The position numbers and the translations under genes are program-made. The notes under the pieces were generated by a model. That model saw only the letters and a list, made by a program, of their open reading frames with translations, had not been told where the DNA came from and searched no databases. From Coriobacteriales bacterium (lineage in GTDB: Bacteria > Actinomycetota > Coriobacteriia > Coriobacteriales > QAMH01), in assembly GCA_024408695.1 (NCBI GenBank), contig JAKSUU010000084.1, forward strand, positions 1 through 5,417: 5,417 nucleotides of DNA, written 5' to 3'. Below, one piece after another: positions 1-5,417 of this stretch; position 1 is the first letter of the stretch, and each line of letters opens with the position of its first letter.

Positions 1-929
1 ATTTTTTCTTGAACAGCATAAAAATCATCTAGTGACATGGCTTTACGAGCTATCCCAGCGTGATTTGAAATAAGAATGATAAAATAGCCTGCTTCACATA
101 ATCTTTTCAGCGATTCTTTGGCACCTGGTAACCATTTAAAATCTTTGGGAGAGCAAATATATTCAGCTTTTGGTGGCCTTTCGTTAATAACACCATCACG
201 ATCAAGAAAAATATATTTTTGATCCGATAAGTATTGTTCAGTCAGATGAATTCTTTCGTATGATCCAATTGAATAATAGCGATGTTTGGTAATTGTTGCA
301 AATAGCTTTTTTTGCTCAACTAGTTTTGGATATACTATAGCTTCAAAGTTTTCATTGTCTGGACTCATAAGTTCTAGCGCCTTTTTTGAAACTAAGGCAT
401 ACCCAATATCTACGCCTTTTAAATTATCTGACTGGCGCTTTTTATCATATAGCTCAACTAAACCATTGTCATTTATATGCAAATTGTTTTTAGTATAATT
501 ATCTTCGTTTGAATACACAGAAACTTGGATTATAGCGTTATTGTTCAAATAGTCTTTCTTTAATCTATTAAAGTCAATTGGACATATATTGTCGCAATAC
601 ATCATCAAAAAGGTGTCTTCAAGATATTTTTCTGCAGCTTTTAATCTGTAGCCTGTGTCATATTCAACAGGCGTAACCACATACTTAATATTTACAGCCC
701 AGTTTGAGCCATCACCAAAATAATTAATTATTTTTTCGGGAAGATAGCCCAGTAAAATGATTATGTCTTTGATTCCCCAATCTTTAACCTGTAGTATTAG
801 ATATTCTAAAAAAGGCTTACCAAAAAAAGGATACATTGGTTTTGGCTTAGTTTCGGTAAAAGGCTTGAGTCTTGTTCCAAGACCTCCTGCAAAAATTACA
901 GCCTGATGAATATCTAATGATGTTGTCAT
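1..929 (-). CDS. Fused sugar-1-phosphate nucleotidyltransferase / HAD-IIIA phosphatase (GmhB-like), 3' end cut by window edge
   Basis: Reading the minus strand from ATG at 929-927 gives 309 open codons to the left edge, so the C-terminus is missing. Residues 9-230 are a nucleotidyltransferase of the HddC/RmlA type: GGLGTRL at 15-21 followed by KPKPM at 28-32 forms the nucleotide-binding signature, and D113 in YCDN is the likely metal-binding aspartate. Residues 238 onward begin a HAD-IIIA domain: FLDRDGVIN at 241-249 supplies nucleophile D243 and acid/base D245, and SNHAGIAR at 288-295 corresponds to the GmhB motif usually written TNQSGIAR. In related enzymes the phosphatase makes a heptose 1-phosphate from the 1,7-bisphosphate and the transferase activates it as an NDP-sugar, for capsule, S-layer or LPS-type glycans; which sugar and nucleotide are used here cannot be told. 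The phosphatase motif III lies outside the window. The ribosome site is weak (TAGG about 8 bases upstream). The gene is divergent from polA and probably belongs to a glycan cluster to the left. Confidence 0.88.
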   Translation of the reverse strand, partial: MTTSLDIHQAVIFAGGLGTRLKPFTETKPKPMYPFFGKPFLEYLILQVKDWGIKDIIILLGYLPEKIINYFGDGSNWAVNIKYVVTPVEYDTGYRLKAAEKYLEDTFLMMYCDNICPIDFNRLKKDYLNNNAIIQVSVYSNEDNYTKNNLHINDNGLVELYDKKRQSDNLKGVDIGYALVSKKALELMSPDNENFEAIVYPKLVEQKKLFATITKHRYYSIGSYERIHLTEQYLSDQKYIFLDRDGVINERPPKAEYICSPKDFKWLPGAKESLKRLCEAGYFIILISNHAGIARKAMSLDDFYAVQEK

Positions 930-970
930 TAAAAAACCTATTACGTTTAAACTTCATTTATATATTTATT

Positions 971-979
971 ATTTTAGCA
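971..979 (-). promoter_or_regulatory. Candidate extended -10 promoter for the sugar gene
   Basis: On the minus strand TGC-TAAAAT forms an extended -10 (TGN plus five of six matches to TATAAT), about 40 bases upstream of the start at 929. There is no good -35 at 17 bases, which extended -10 promoters can tolerate. In DNA this AT-rich, such matches also arise by chance, so the call is tentative. Confidence 0.3.
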
Positions 980-1032
980 TTAAATAGCAAATAATTATGG
1001 CTTGTAGCCTAGTTTCATATGTGTTTGTTTAA

Positions 1033-1043
1033 ATTGTTACAAT
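1033..1043. repeat. 11-bp perfect palindrome over the candidate polA -35
   Basis: ATTGT-T-ACAAT is a perfect 5-bp inverted repeat around one base and covers the candidate -35 hexamer. The position would suit an operator, but five-base arms in AT-rich DNA are common by chance and no second copy was seen in the window. Confidence 0.25.
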
Positions 1044-1063
1044 AGTATTATGATGGTTATAGT
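1034..1063 (+). promoter_or_regulatory. Candidate sigma-70-type promoter for polA
   Basis: TTGTTA (1034-1039, four of six to TTGACA), an 18-base spacer and TATAGT (1058-1063, five of six to TATAAT) lie 31 bases before the polA start. An overlapping alternative is TTGTTT (1025-1030) with TATTAT (1046-1051), but its 15-base spacer is short. If real, this promoter probably also drives the zinc-ribbon genes behind polA. Confidence 0.4.
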
Positions 1064-1094
1064 AAGTATTTTATTTTCAGAGAATTGAGTAAAT

Positions 1095-3872
1095 ATGACA
1101 CAGGATCGCAAAATTTTAGCAGTAATAGATGGAAATTCACTTTTGCACAGGGCTTTTCATGCAGTTGCTCCAAATATTCGCGCAAAAGATGGGACTCCAA
1201 CAAATGCGGTTTATGGTTTTTTGCAGATGTTCATAAAAATGGTAAAGGACTTTAATCCCGATGCTATTGTTTGTGCTTGGGATACTCACCGTCCTAAATG
1301 GCGTATGAAGGCTTTACCAAAATATAAGGCACAGCGTCCACCCTTAGATCCAGATCTTGCTGTACAATTTCCGATTATCGAGCGCATTCTTGAATCTTTA
1401 AATGTTCGATGCATAAAGATGGAGGGTTACGAAGGCGATGACATTCTTGGAAGTGTTGCAGCTCAAACTAAGGATTTGAATTTTCATACTTATTTAATTA
1501 CGGGCGATAAAGATTGCTACCAGCTTGTTAACGATTCTACCAGCGTAATAGCAACAAAAAAAGGTATGAGCGACATAGTTATTTATGATCGCGATAAGGT
1601 ATTTGAAAAAATGGGCGTTTTCCCAGAACAAGTCCCTGATTTTTTAGGCCTTAAGGGCGATAGCGTTGATAACATTCCAGGTGTTCCAAAGGTTGGCGAT
1701 AAAACTGCAGCTAAACTTTTACAAGAATATGGTAGTGTTGAAAATTTATTAGAGCATGCAGGTGAAGTTAAAGGCGCTGTTGGCAAATCTTTGCAAGAAA
1801 ATAAAGAAGAGGCGCTTGTTTCAAAATTAGTTGCAACAATTAAATGCGATGCACCAATCGAACTTGATTATACTCAATTGCAATTTCCTAATTATGATTC
1901 TCAAACTGTGCGTGCATCCTTTATGAGTATTGGGTTTAAGCGCCATCTTCACGATATCCTCAATTTTATTGGTGAAAATTTTGATGATGTTATGGCTACG
2001 GCCAGTGATGAATTAGATTGTGGCACTAGTTCTAGTTCTGATAGTTCCTTTTGTACAGCTTGTGAGAATGGCATTGGCGGAGCAAATTATATAACCGCCG
2101 ATTTTGACGCTATGTGTTATAGGTGTGCAAATATCCTTAAAAATCATGAATTTGAAACAACTAATAGTGTTAAAACGCTACTAGATGTTGCTATTAGTGA
2201 AAATGCCCCAATTTCAATTTCTATAGATAAACAATCTCAGGCAAATATTTTTGACAGTGGGCATAAGGTTTTATTTAGTGATGGCCATATTATTGGTGTG
2301 AGTTCAATTGAAGAATCACTTTCTTTTATTAAGCAAATTTTACAAAAAGGCACATTAGTTTCAATTCACCTTAAGCAGGATTTAAACGAAATTCTTAGTG
2401 AGGCAAGTGATGAAGACCGTTTAGGAATTATGAAGTTGATTTCTAACGAAAATATTTTTGATTGCTCGCTTGCTAATTATGTTTTGAATAGCGAAGACAC
2501 AAATTTTGATGCGCAAAAACTTGTTCAAAAATACTTTGAGATTAATATTGACGAGTTAAATAAAATTCCAAGCGACGCAGAATTTAGTGTCATAAGTGCC
2601 CATTTATTGCATGAAATTTTGAGTTTAAAAATTGTCGAATTAGATAAGGATAATATTTTCAAAAATATTGAGCTTTTACTTTTGCCGGTGCTTTTACAAA
2701 TGCAACTTTGTGGCGTTTATGTTGATTGTAATTGTTTGAATTTACAATCTTTTGAATTTGATAAAGAAATACATGCGTTAAAAGAAAAAATTATTGAACT
2801 TGCTGGTCAAGATTTTAATATTGATAGTCCTTTGCAGCTAAGCGAGATATTGTTTGATAAACTAGGTTTAGATAAATCTAAATCTAAAAAAACTACAAGA
2901 GCCTATTCTACAGATAAAAGCGTTTTAGAAAGTTTATATGATGATCACGAAATTATTCCGTTGCTTTTAAGATATAGAACAGTTGCCAAATTAAAATCCA
3001 CCTATGTAGATGTATTGCCTAGTCTTGTTAGTAGACGTGATGAACGTGTTCACACAACTTTTCATCAAAATGTTGTTGCAACTGGACGACTCTCATCTTC
3101 AGATCCAAATCTACAAAATATTCCTGTTAGAACAGATGATGGTGCAAGAATTAGGCAGGCTTTTTGTGTACCAAGGGGCAAGGTTTTTGTAAGTGCAGAT
3201 TATTCGCAAATTGAACTTAGGTTGCTTGCGCATTTGTCTGGTGATAGGGCGCTAATAGAAGCTTTCAATAGTGGCGCTGATCTTCATCGTGCAACTGCAT
3301 CTCAAATTTTTGGTCTTAATTTTGACGATGTTACACCCGAACACAGATCTCGAGCAAAGGCAGTAAATTTTGGAATTGTTTATGGTCAGGGAAGCTTTGG
3401 TCTTGCAAAAAGTTTGCGCATTAGCAACGCCGAAGCTAAAGATATAATAGATTCGTATTTTGCAACTTTTTCTAGGGTCAAAGAATATTTAGATGAAACT
3501 ATTGAGTTTGCTATTAAAAACGGTTTCGCAGTAACAATGTTTGGACGCAGACGATATATTCCAGATATCACTTCTAAAAATAAACGTCTTGCTGCTTTTT
3601 CTCAACGTGTAGCAATGAATCATCCTATGCAGGGAAGTGCTGCGGACATAATCAAGCTTGCAATGATAGATGTGCAAGATAAAATGAATAAAAATTCACT
3701 AAATGCAAAACTGGTTTTGCAGGTTCACGATGAGCTAGATTTTGAGGTTGAAAAAACTGATGCAGAAAAATTATGCAAGATTATTAAAGAATCTATGGAA
3801 AATGTAGCAAAATTAAGTGTACCATTAGTCGTCGATATTGGATGTGCTAATAATTGGGAAGAAGCACATTAA
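1095..3872 (+). CDS. polA: DNA polymerase I with inactive-looking proofreading domain and a CxxC/CxxC linker insertion
   Basis: This 925-residue protein is close to the E. coli length of 928 and fills gaps and removes primers in replication and repair. The 5' nuclease (about 1-290) keeps its metal ligands: D12, D63, E113/D115/D116 in GYEGDDILG, D138/D140 in TGDKD and D189/D192 in GDSVDNIPG, followed by a helix-hairpin-helix. The polymerase (about 520-925) is complete: TGRLSSSDPNLQNIP at 663-677, motif A DYSQIELR at 702-709, motif B from R751 through K755, F759 and Y763, MNHPMQGSAAD at 841-851, and motif C VHDE at 877-880. The middle domain (about 370-515) lacks the DxE of exonuclease motif I and the Tyr/Asp of motif III (I500 and L504 instead), so 3'-5' proofreading is probably lost, as in several bacterial Pol I proteins. 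A Ser-rich stretch and two CxxC pairs (320-344) sit in the linker. The ATG at 1095 gives the standard N-terminus; the ribosome site is weak (AGAGAA, GAG). The next gene follows after 17 bases. Confidence 0.98.
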   Translation: MTQDRKILAVIDGNSLLHRAFHAVAPNIRAKDGTPTNAVYGFLQMFIKMVKDFNPDAIVCAWDTHRPKWRMKALPKYKAQRPPLDPDLAVQFPIIERILESLNVRCIKMEGYEGDDILGSVAAQTKDLNFHTYLITGDKDCYQLVNDSTSVIATKKGMSDIVIYDRDKVFEKMGVFPEQVPDFLGLKGDSVDNIPGVPKVGDKTAAKLLQEYGSVENLLEHAGEVKGAVGKSLQENKEEALVSKLVATIKCDAPIELDYTQLQFPNYDSQTVRASFMSIGFKRHLHDILNFIGENFDDVMATASDELDCGTSSSSDSSFCTACENGIGGANYITADFDAMCYRCANILKNHEFETTNSVKTLLDVAISENAPISISIDKQSQANIFDSGHKVLFSDGHIIGVSSIEESLSFIKQILQKGTLVSIHLKQDLNEILSEASDEDRLGIMKLISNENIFDCSLANYVLNSEDTNFDAQKLVQKYFEINIDELNKIPSDAEFSVISAHLLHEILSLKIVELDKDNIFKNIELLLLPVLLQMQLCGVYVDCNCLNLQSFEFDKEIHALKEKIIELAGQDFNIDSPLQLSEILFDKLGLDKSKSKKTTRAYSTDKSVLESLYDDHEIIPLLLRYRTVAKLKSTYVDVLPSLVSRRDERVHTTFHQNVVATGRLSSSDPNLQNIPVRTDDGARIRQAFCVPRGKVFVSADYSQIELRLLAHLSGDRALIEAFNSGADLHRATASQIFGLNFDDVTPEHRSRAKAVNFGIVYGQGSFGLAKSLRISNAEAKDIIDSYFATFSRVKEYLDETIEFAIKNGFAVTMFGRRRYIPDITSKNKRLAAFSQRVAMNHPMQGSAADIIKLAMIDVQDKMNKNSLNAKLVLQVHDELDFEVEKTDAEKLCKIIKESMENVAKLSVPLVVDIGCANNWEEAH
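2052..2126 (+). other. Zinc-ribbon-like segment inside PolA (C320, C323, C341, C344)
   Basis: Within the linker between 5' nuclease and degenerate exonuclease, the protein reads FCTAC, then 17 residues between the pairs, then MCYRC: a CxxC-x17-CxxC arrangement. It follows a Ser/Asp-rich, flexible-looking run (311-318). Four cysteines at ribbon spacing suggest a small metal-binding knuckle. I know of no such module as a standard part of bacterial Pol I. Cysteines occur elsewhere in this protein (16 in all), so a chance arrangement remains possible. Confidence 0.45.
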
Positions 3873-3877
3873 TTTTT

Positions 3878-3882
3878 AGGGG
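3878..3882 (+). promoter_or_regulatory. Ribosome binding site that fixes the start of the zinc-ribbon gene at 3890
   Basis: AGGGG, continuing as AGGGGTGAT, lies seven bases before ATG 3890. An in-frame ATG at 3854 lies inside the end of polA, has no such site, and would add 12 residues ahead of the zinc-ribbon that begins MICSKCG. The second family member starts MKCSKCG after its own AGGGG, so the 3890 start is preferred. Confidence 0.85.
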
Positions 3883-3889
3883 TGATATT

Positions 3890-4933
3890 ATGATTTGTTC
3901 AAAATGTGGTGCTGAAATTAATGATGGGGCAAAATTCTGTCGTTTTTGCGGATCACAATTAGTCTTTAATCAAAATGTTGCTGTTGAACCTAACAATTCT
4001 AATTTTGTTCCCAGCAATCCAAATGAGAAAAAACCAAATAAAGCAATGATAATCGGGATTGTACTTATTGCTGTGGTTTTAGTTGTTATTGGTATCTTAA
4101 TTACTATGTTCGTTATTCAAAAGACTGGACAAGGCGAGCATCCTGTCACTTTAAGTGTTAATGCTCAAAATTATTCTACTTCTAATGCTTCGAGAATTCC
4201 TATAGAGGTCACTGGAAAAGATTCAAATAATCAGGATGTAAATGAGACATTTTATATTGACGAAAATGGAGAAGGTATAAACCTTAAATCTGGTGATTAT
4301 AAATTAAAAGTTGCAGCTTCGCCACTTTCTAAAGATGGTAATTTTTGGAGTTCAAGTTCTAAGGAAATGGAAGCAAAAATTCCAAAAGAACTTTCTTCTA
4401 ATGAATCTTATGATGGTTTAAAAGATGTTGCTATTGTTTTTGAACTTATCGATTTAATTAAGGTTAGTGATGAAGAAATTTCAAAGTCCTATGAATATAT
4501 GAAGAAGGATGAAAAGTATAAAGATAAAGCTGACGAATACAAAAAAGCTACTGATGAAGCCAAAGAAAAAGCGAAAGCCACTTCAATGTTACCAGTAGGA
4601 GTATGGGGATTTACTTCGCTTGCTGGAGGTATGGGAGAATCTTTAGAATTCTTTGAGGATTATACAGCTGAAGGCAAAAGCTTCATGAGAAGAAGCTATG
4701 CAGATGCAAAAATAACTAGCTATGCTGTAGAGATTCAATGCGAGGAACCATACTCCACGGTTCTTGGAAATCAATGTGTTAAATTACTATTAAAATCTTC
4801 TAGCGACGCTCGAATAATATATTATGTGATGGACGATAATCGTCTTTATCAGACTTTTGATGATTCAGGAAACCTTACAGACGATGATTTAACAGCCTAT
4901 AACAATGGAAATGTTTTTGAAAAAACCAATTAA
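3890..4933 (+). CDS. Zinc-ribbon, single-membrane-span protein with large exported domain, function unknown
   Basis: The product is 347 residues. A short zinc-ribbon at 3-20 (CSKCG, then FCRFCG; CxxC-x10-CxxC) is followed by a polar, Asn/Pro-rich linker (about 24-51) and one strong hydrophobic span at 53-76. The ribbon should be cytoplasmic, with residues 80-347 outside. The exported part has a beta-rich region (about 85-185), a Lys/Glu-rich, probably helical or coiled-coil segment (about 193-231), and a C-terminal domain (235-347) that starts PVGVWGF and has strand patterns ending YYVMDDNRLYQTF, loosely like small lipocalin-type beta-barrels. Proteins of this layout are common in Coriobacteriia and Firmicutes as uncharacterised zinc-ribbon membrane proteins. 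There is no lipobox or catalytic motif. It lies 17 bases behind polA with a strong ribosome site, suggesting co-transcription, but no functional tie to replication is visible. A broken paralogue follows directly. Confidence 0.88.
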   Translation: MICSKCGAEINDGAKFCRFCGSQLVFNQNVAVEPNNSNFVPSNPNEKKPNKAMIIGIVLIAVVLVVIGILITMFVIQKTGQGEHPVTLSVNAQNYSTSNASRIPIEVTGKDSNNQDVNETFYIDENGEGINLKSGDYKLKVAASPLSKDGNFWSSSSKEMEAKIPKELSSNESYDGLKDVAIVFELIDLIKVSDEEISKSYEYMKKDEKYKDKADEYKKATDEAKEKAKATSMLPVGVWGFTSLAGGMGESLEFFEDYTAEGKSFMRRSYADAKITSYAVEIQCEEPYSTVLGNQCVKLLLKSSSDARIIYYVMDDNRLYQTFDDSGNLTDDDLTAYNNGNVFEKTN

Positions 4934-4957
4934 TTGTAATTATTATCTATTTTAACA

Positions 4958-4962
4958 AGGGG
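4958..4962 (+). promoter_or_regulatory. Ribosome binding site of the second zinc-ribbon gene
   Basis: AGGGG lies six bases before ATG 4969, matching the AGGGG in front of the first copy. The 35-base gap after the first copy's stop (4934-4968) holds no terminator-like hairpin, so the two copies could share a transcript. Confidence 0.7.
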
Positions 4963-4968
4963 TTTATT

Positions 4969-5348
4969 ATGAAATGCTCAAAATGTGGAAAAGATCTTGA
5001 AGACAATGCAAAGTTTTGCCCTTCTTGTGGCGAAGTATTATCTGACGAAAACCTAAGCGTAAAACAATAGTTATTGGCGTAGTTATTGCAGTTGCTGTTT
5101 TAGGCATAGTTGGATTTTTAATTGCATTTGTTATAGGACAACAAAACGCTCAAATAGATTATCAAATAAATTTGTTGGTAGAAGCCCAGGATTATTCAAC
5201 AAAACAGTCTTCTAGAATTCCAATAGAAATTGTTGGTAAAGATTTAAATATATTTCCGTCAAACATAGGATTAACAAATGCTGTTGTTGTAAAATCATCA
5301 GCTAATCGAGTTTGTTTTTCTGTATCATCTGCAGCAAAAACAGTATAA
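4969..5348 (+). pseudogene. Second zinc-ribbon/one-TM paralogue, frameshifted and truncated
   Basis: The start frame encodes only 33 residues (4969-5070): MKCSKCG, then FCPSCG, the same CxxC-x10-CxxC ribbon as the upstream gene. From about 5046 the similarity continues in the -1 frame: KPKRKTIVIGVVIAVAV is the basic flank and membrane span, and later DYSTKQSSRIPIEIVGKD matches NYSTSNASRIPIEVTGKD of the first copy. Restoring one A in the AAAA run at 5048-5051 joins the two parts cleanly as SDEKPKRK. The -1 frame stays open to a TAA at 5346-5348, but resemblance to the first copy ends at about 5250; the last 34 or so residues contain no Asp or Glu and look like antisense of another gene. About 93 residues of family sequence remain of an expected 340 or so. 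It is a tandem duplicate that has decayed, or an intact gene spoiled by a sequencing indel and a false join. Programmed frameshifting is less likely, because the run is not a good slippery heptamer. Confidence 0.7.
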
Positions 5349-5416
5349 TGAATTATATAAGTTTTAGACTCAAGAACTGGTTCGCCTGCTATAAATTCTT
5401 CTCTTGAAAGATAAGA
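5192..5416 (-). CDS. Partial hypothetical reading frame from the right edge; probable gene fragment down to about 5256
   Basis: The minus strand is open for 74 codons from the right edge to a TAA at 5194-5192. The first 54 or so residues (5416 to about 5256) read like a real soluble or exported protein: for example EEFIAGEPVLES, TYIIHYTVFAADDTEKQ and LADDFTTTAFVNPM, rich in acidic and Thr residues. The plus strand over the same bases has no acidic residues in its open frame and is closed after 5348. The last 20 or so codons are only antisense of the zinc-ribbon pseudogene, so the true C-terminus is absent and the fragment seems joined to foreign sequence. I do not recognise the family. No start is inside the window. 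The fragment is short, so coding is likely but not proven. Confidence 0.35.
   Translation of the reverse strand, partial: SYLSREEFIAGEPVLESKTYIIHYTVFAADDTEKQTRLADDFTTTAFVNPMFDGNIFKSLPTISIGILEDCFVE
5246..5255. repeat. 10-bp AT palindrome at the presumed join
   Basis: AAATATATTT is a perfect palindrome located where similarity to the upstream zinc-ribbon gene stops and the minus-strand reading frame becomes the better one. Short palindromes are typical joining points both for template-switch inversions and for amplification chimeras. In AT-rich DNA it may also be coincidence. Confidence 0.4.
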
Positions 5417-5417
5417 A

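Noticed and set aside
286..498. 70-codon plus-strand open frame
   Set aside because: Antisense to the well-supported nucleotidyltransferase domain; its Ser/Phe-rich composition is typical of a shadow frame.
999..1009. Small hairpin GGCT-TGT-AGCC in the intergenic region, considered as a terminator
   Set aside because: The stem is only four pairs with no following T-run, and it lies between two divergent genes where no transcript needs to end.
1583..1786. Minus-strand open frame inside polA
   Set aside because: Antisense to the conserved helix-hairpin-helix and metal-ligand region of the 5' nuclease; no ribosome site or recognisable motif.
3010..3192. Plus-strand open frame in another frame within polA
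   Set aside because: Overlaps the conserved TGRLSSSDPNLQNIP region; no independent support.
3386..3677. Two overlapping minus-strand open frames
   Set aside because: Both are antisense to the polymerase motif B and MQGSAAD region of polA and have no coding features of their own.
3854..3889. Earlier ATG that would extend the first zinc-ribbon protein by 12 residues
   Set aside because: It lies inside polA with no good ribosome site, whereas ATG 3890 has AGGGG seven bases ahead and gives the same ribbon start as the paralogue.
5047..5053. Programmed -1 ribosomal frameshift signal in the second zinc-ribbon gene
   Set aside because: CGAAAAC does not fit the X-XXY-YYZ slippery pattern because GAA cannot re-pair at CGA, and no strong stem follows; a single-base indel explains the data better.

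Overview
The window is AT-rich (roughly one third G+C by eye) bacterial chromosome. PolA is the only strong phylogenetic marker. Its N-terminal motif style, its degenerate proofreading domain and the zinc-ribbon/one-TM protein family downstream all recall Coriobacteriia (Actinomycetota), but at unusually low G+C. This placement rests on family memory and is tentative.

Layout. Positions 1-929 (minus strand) hold the 5' part of a fused sugar-phosphate nucleotidyltransferase / HAD-IIIA phosphatase that runs off the left edge. This is a surface-glycan (heptose-type) activation enzyme. Positions 930-1094 are a divergent intergenic region with candidate promoters for both sides and a small perfect palindrome on the polA side. 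Positions 1095-3872 (plus) are a full-length DNA polymerase I: intact 5' nuclease, inactive-looking 3'-5' exonuclease, intact polymerase. It carries an unexpected CxxC...CxxC module in the linker after the 5' nuclease. Seventeen bases later comes an intact gene (3890-4933) for an N-terminal zinc-ribbon, single-TM protein with a large exported part. Thirty-five bases after that a second member of the same family begins (4969), but it is broken by a -1 frameshift near 5048-5051. Its similarity to the first copy then ends at about 5250.

From there to the right edge the better coding frame is on the minus strand (5416 down to about 5256), so two unrelated gene fragments meet head to tail-end at an AT-rich 10-bp palindrome. 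This is a genuine rearrangement or an assembly/amplification chimera.

Functionally, polA and the zinc-ribbon gene or genes look co-transcribed by spacing, but nothing seen links their functions. The divergent sugar gene belongs to envelope polysaccharide synthesis. No RNA gene, CRISPR array, insertion sequence, convincing terminator or origin was found. No gene-free stretch exceeds about 165 bases.
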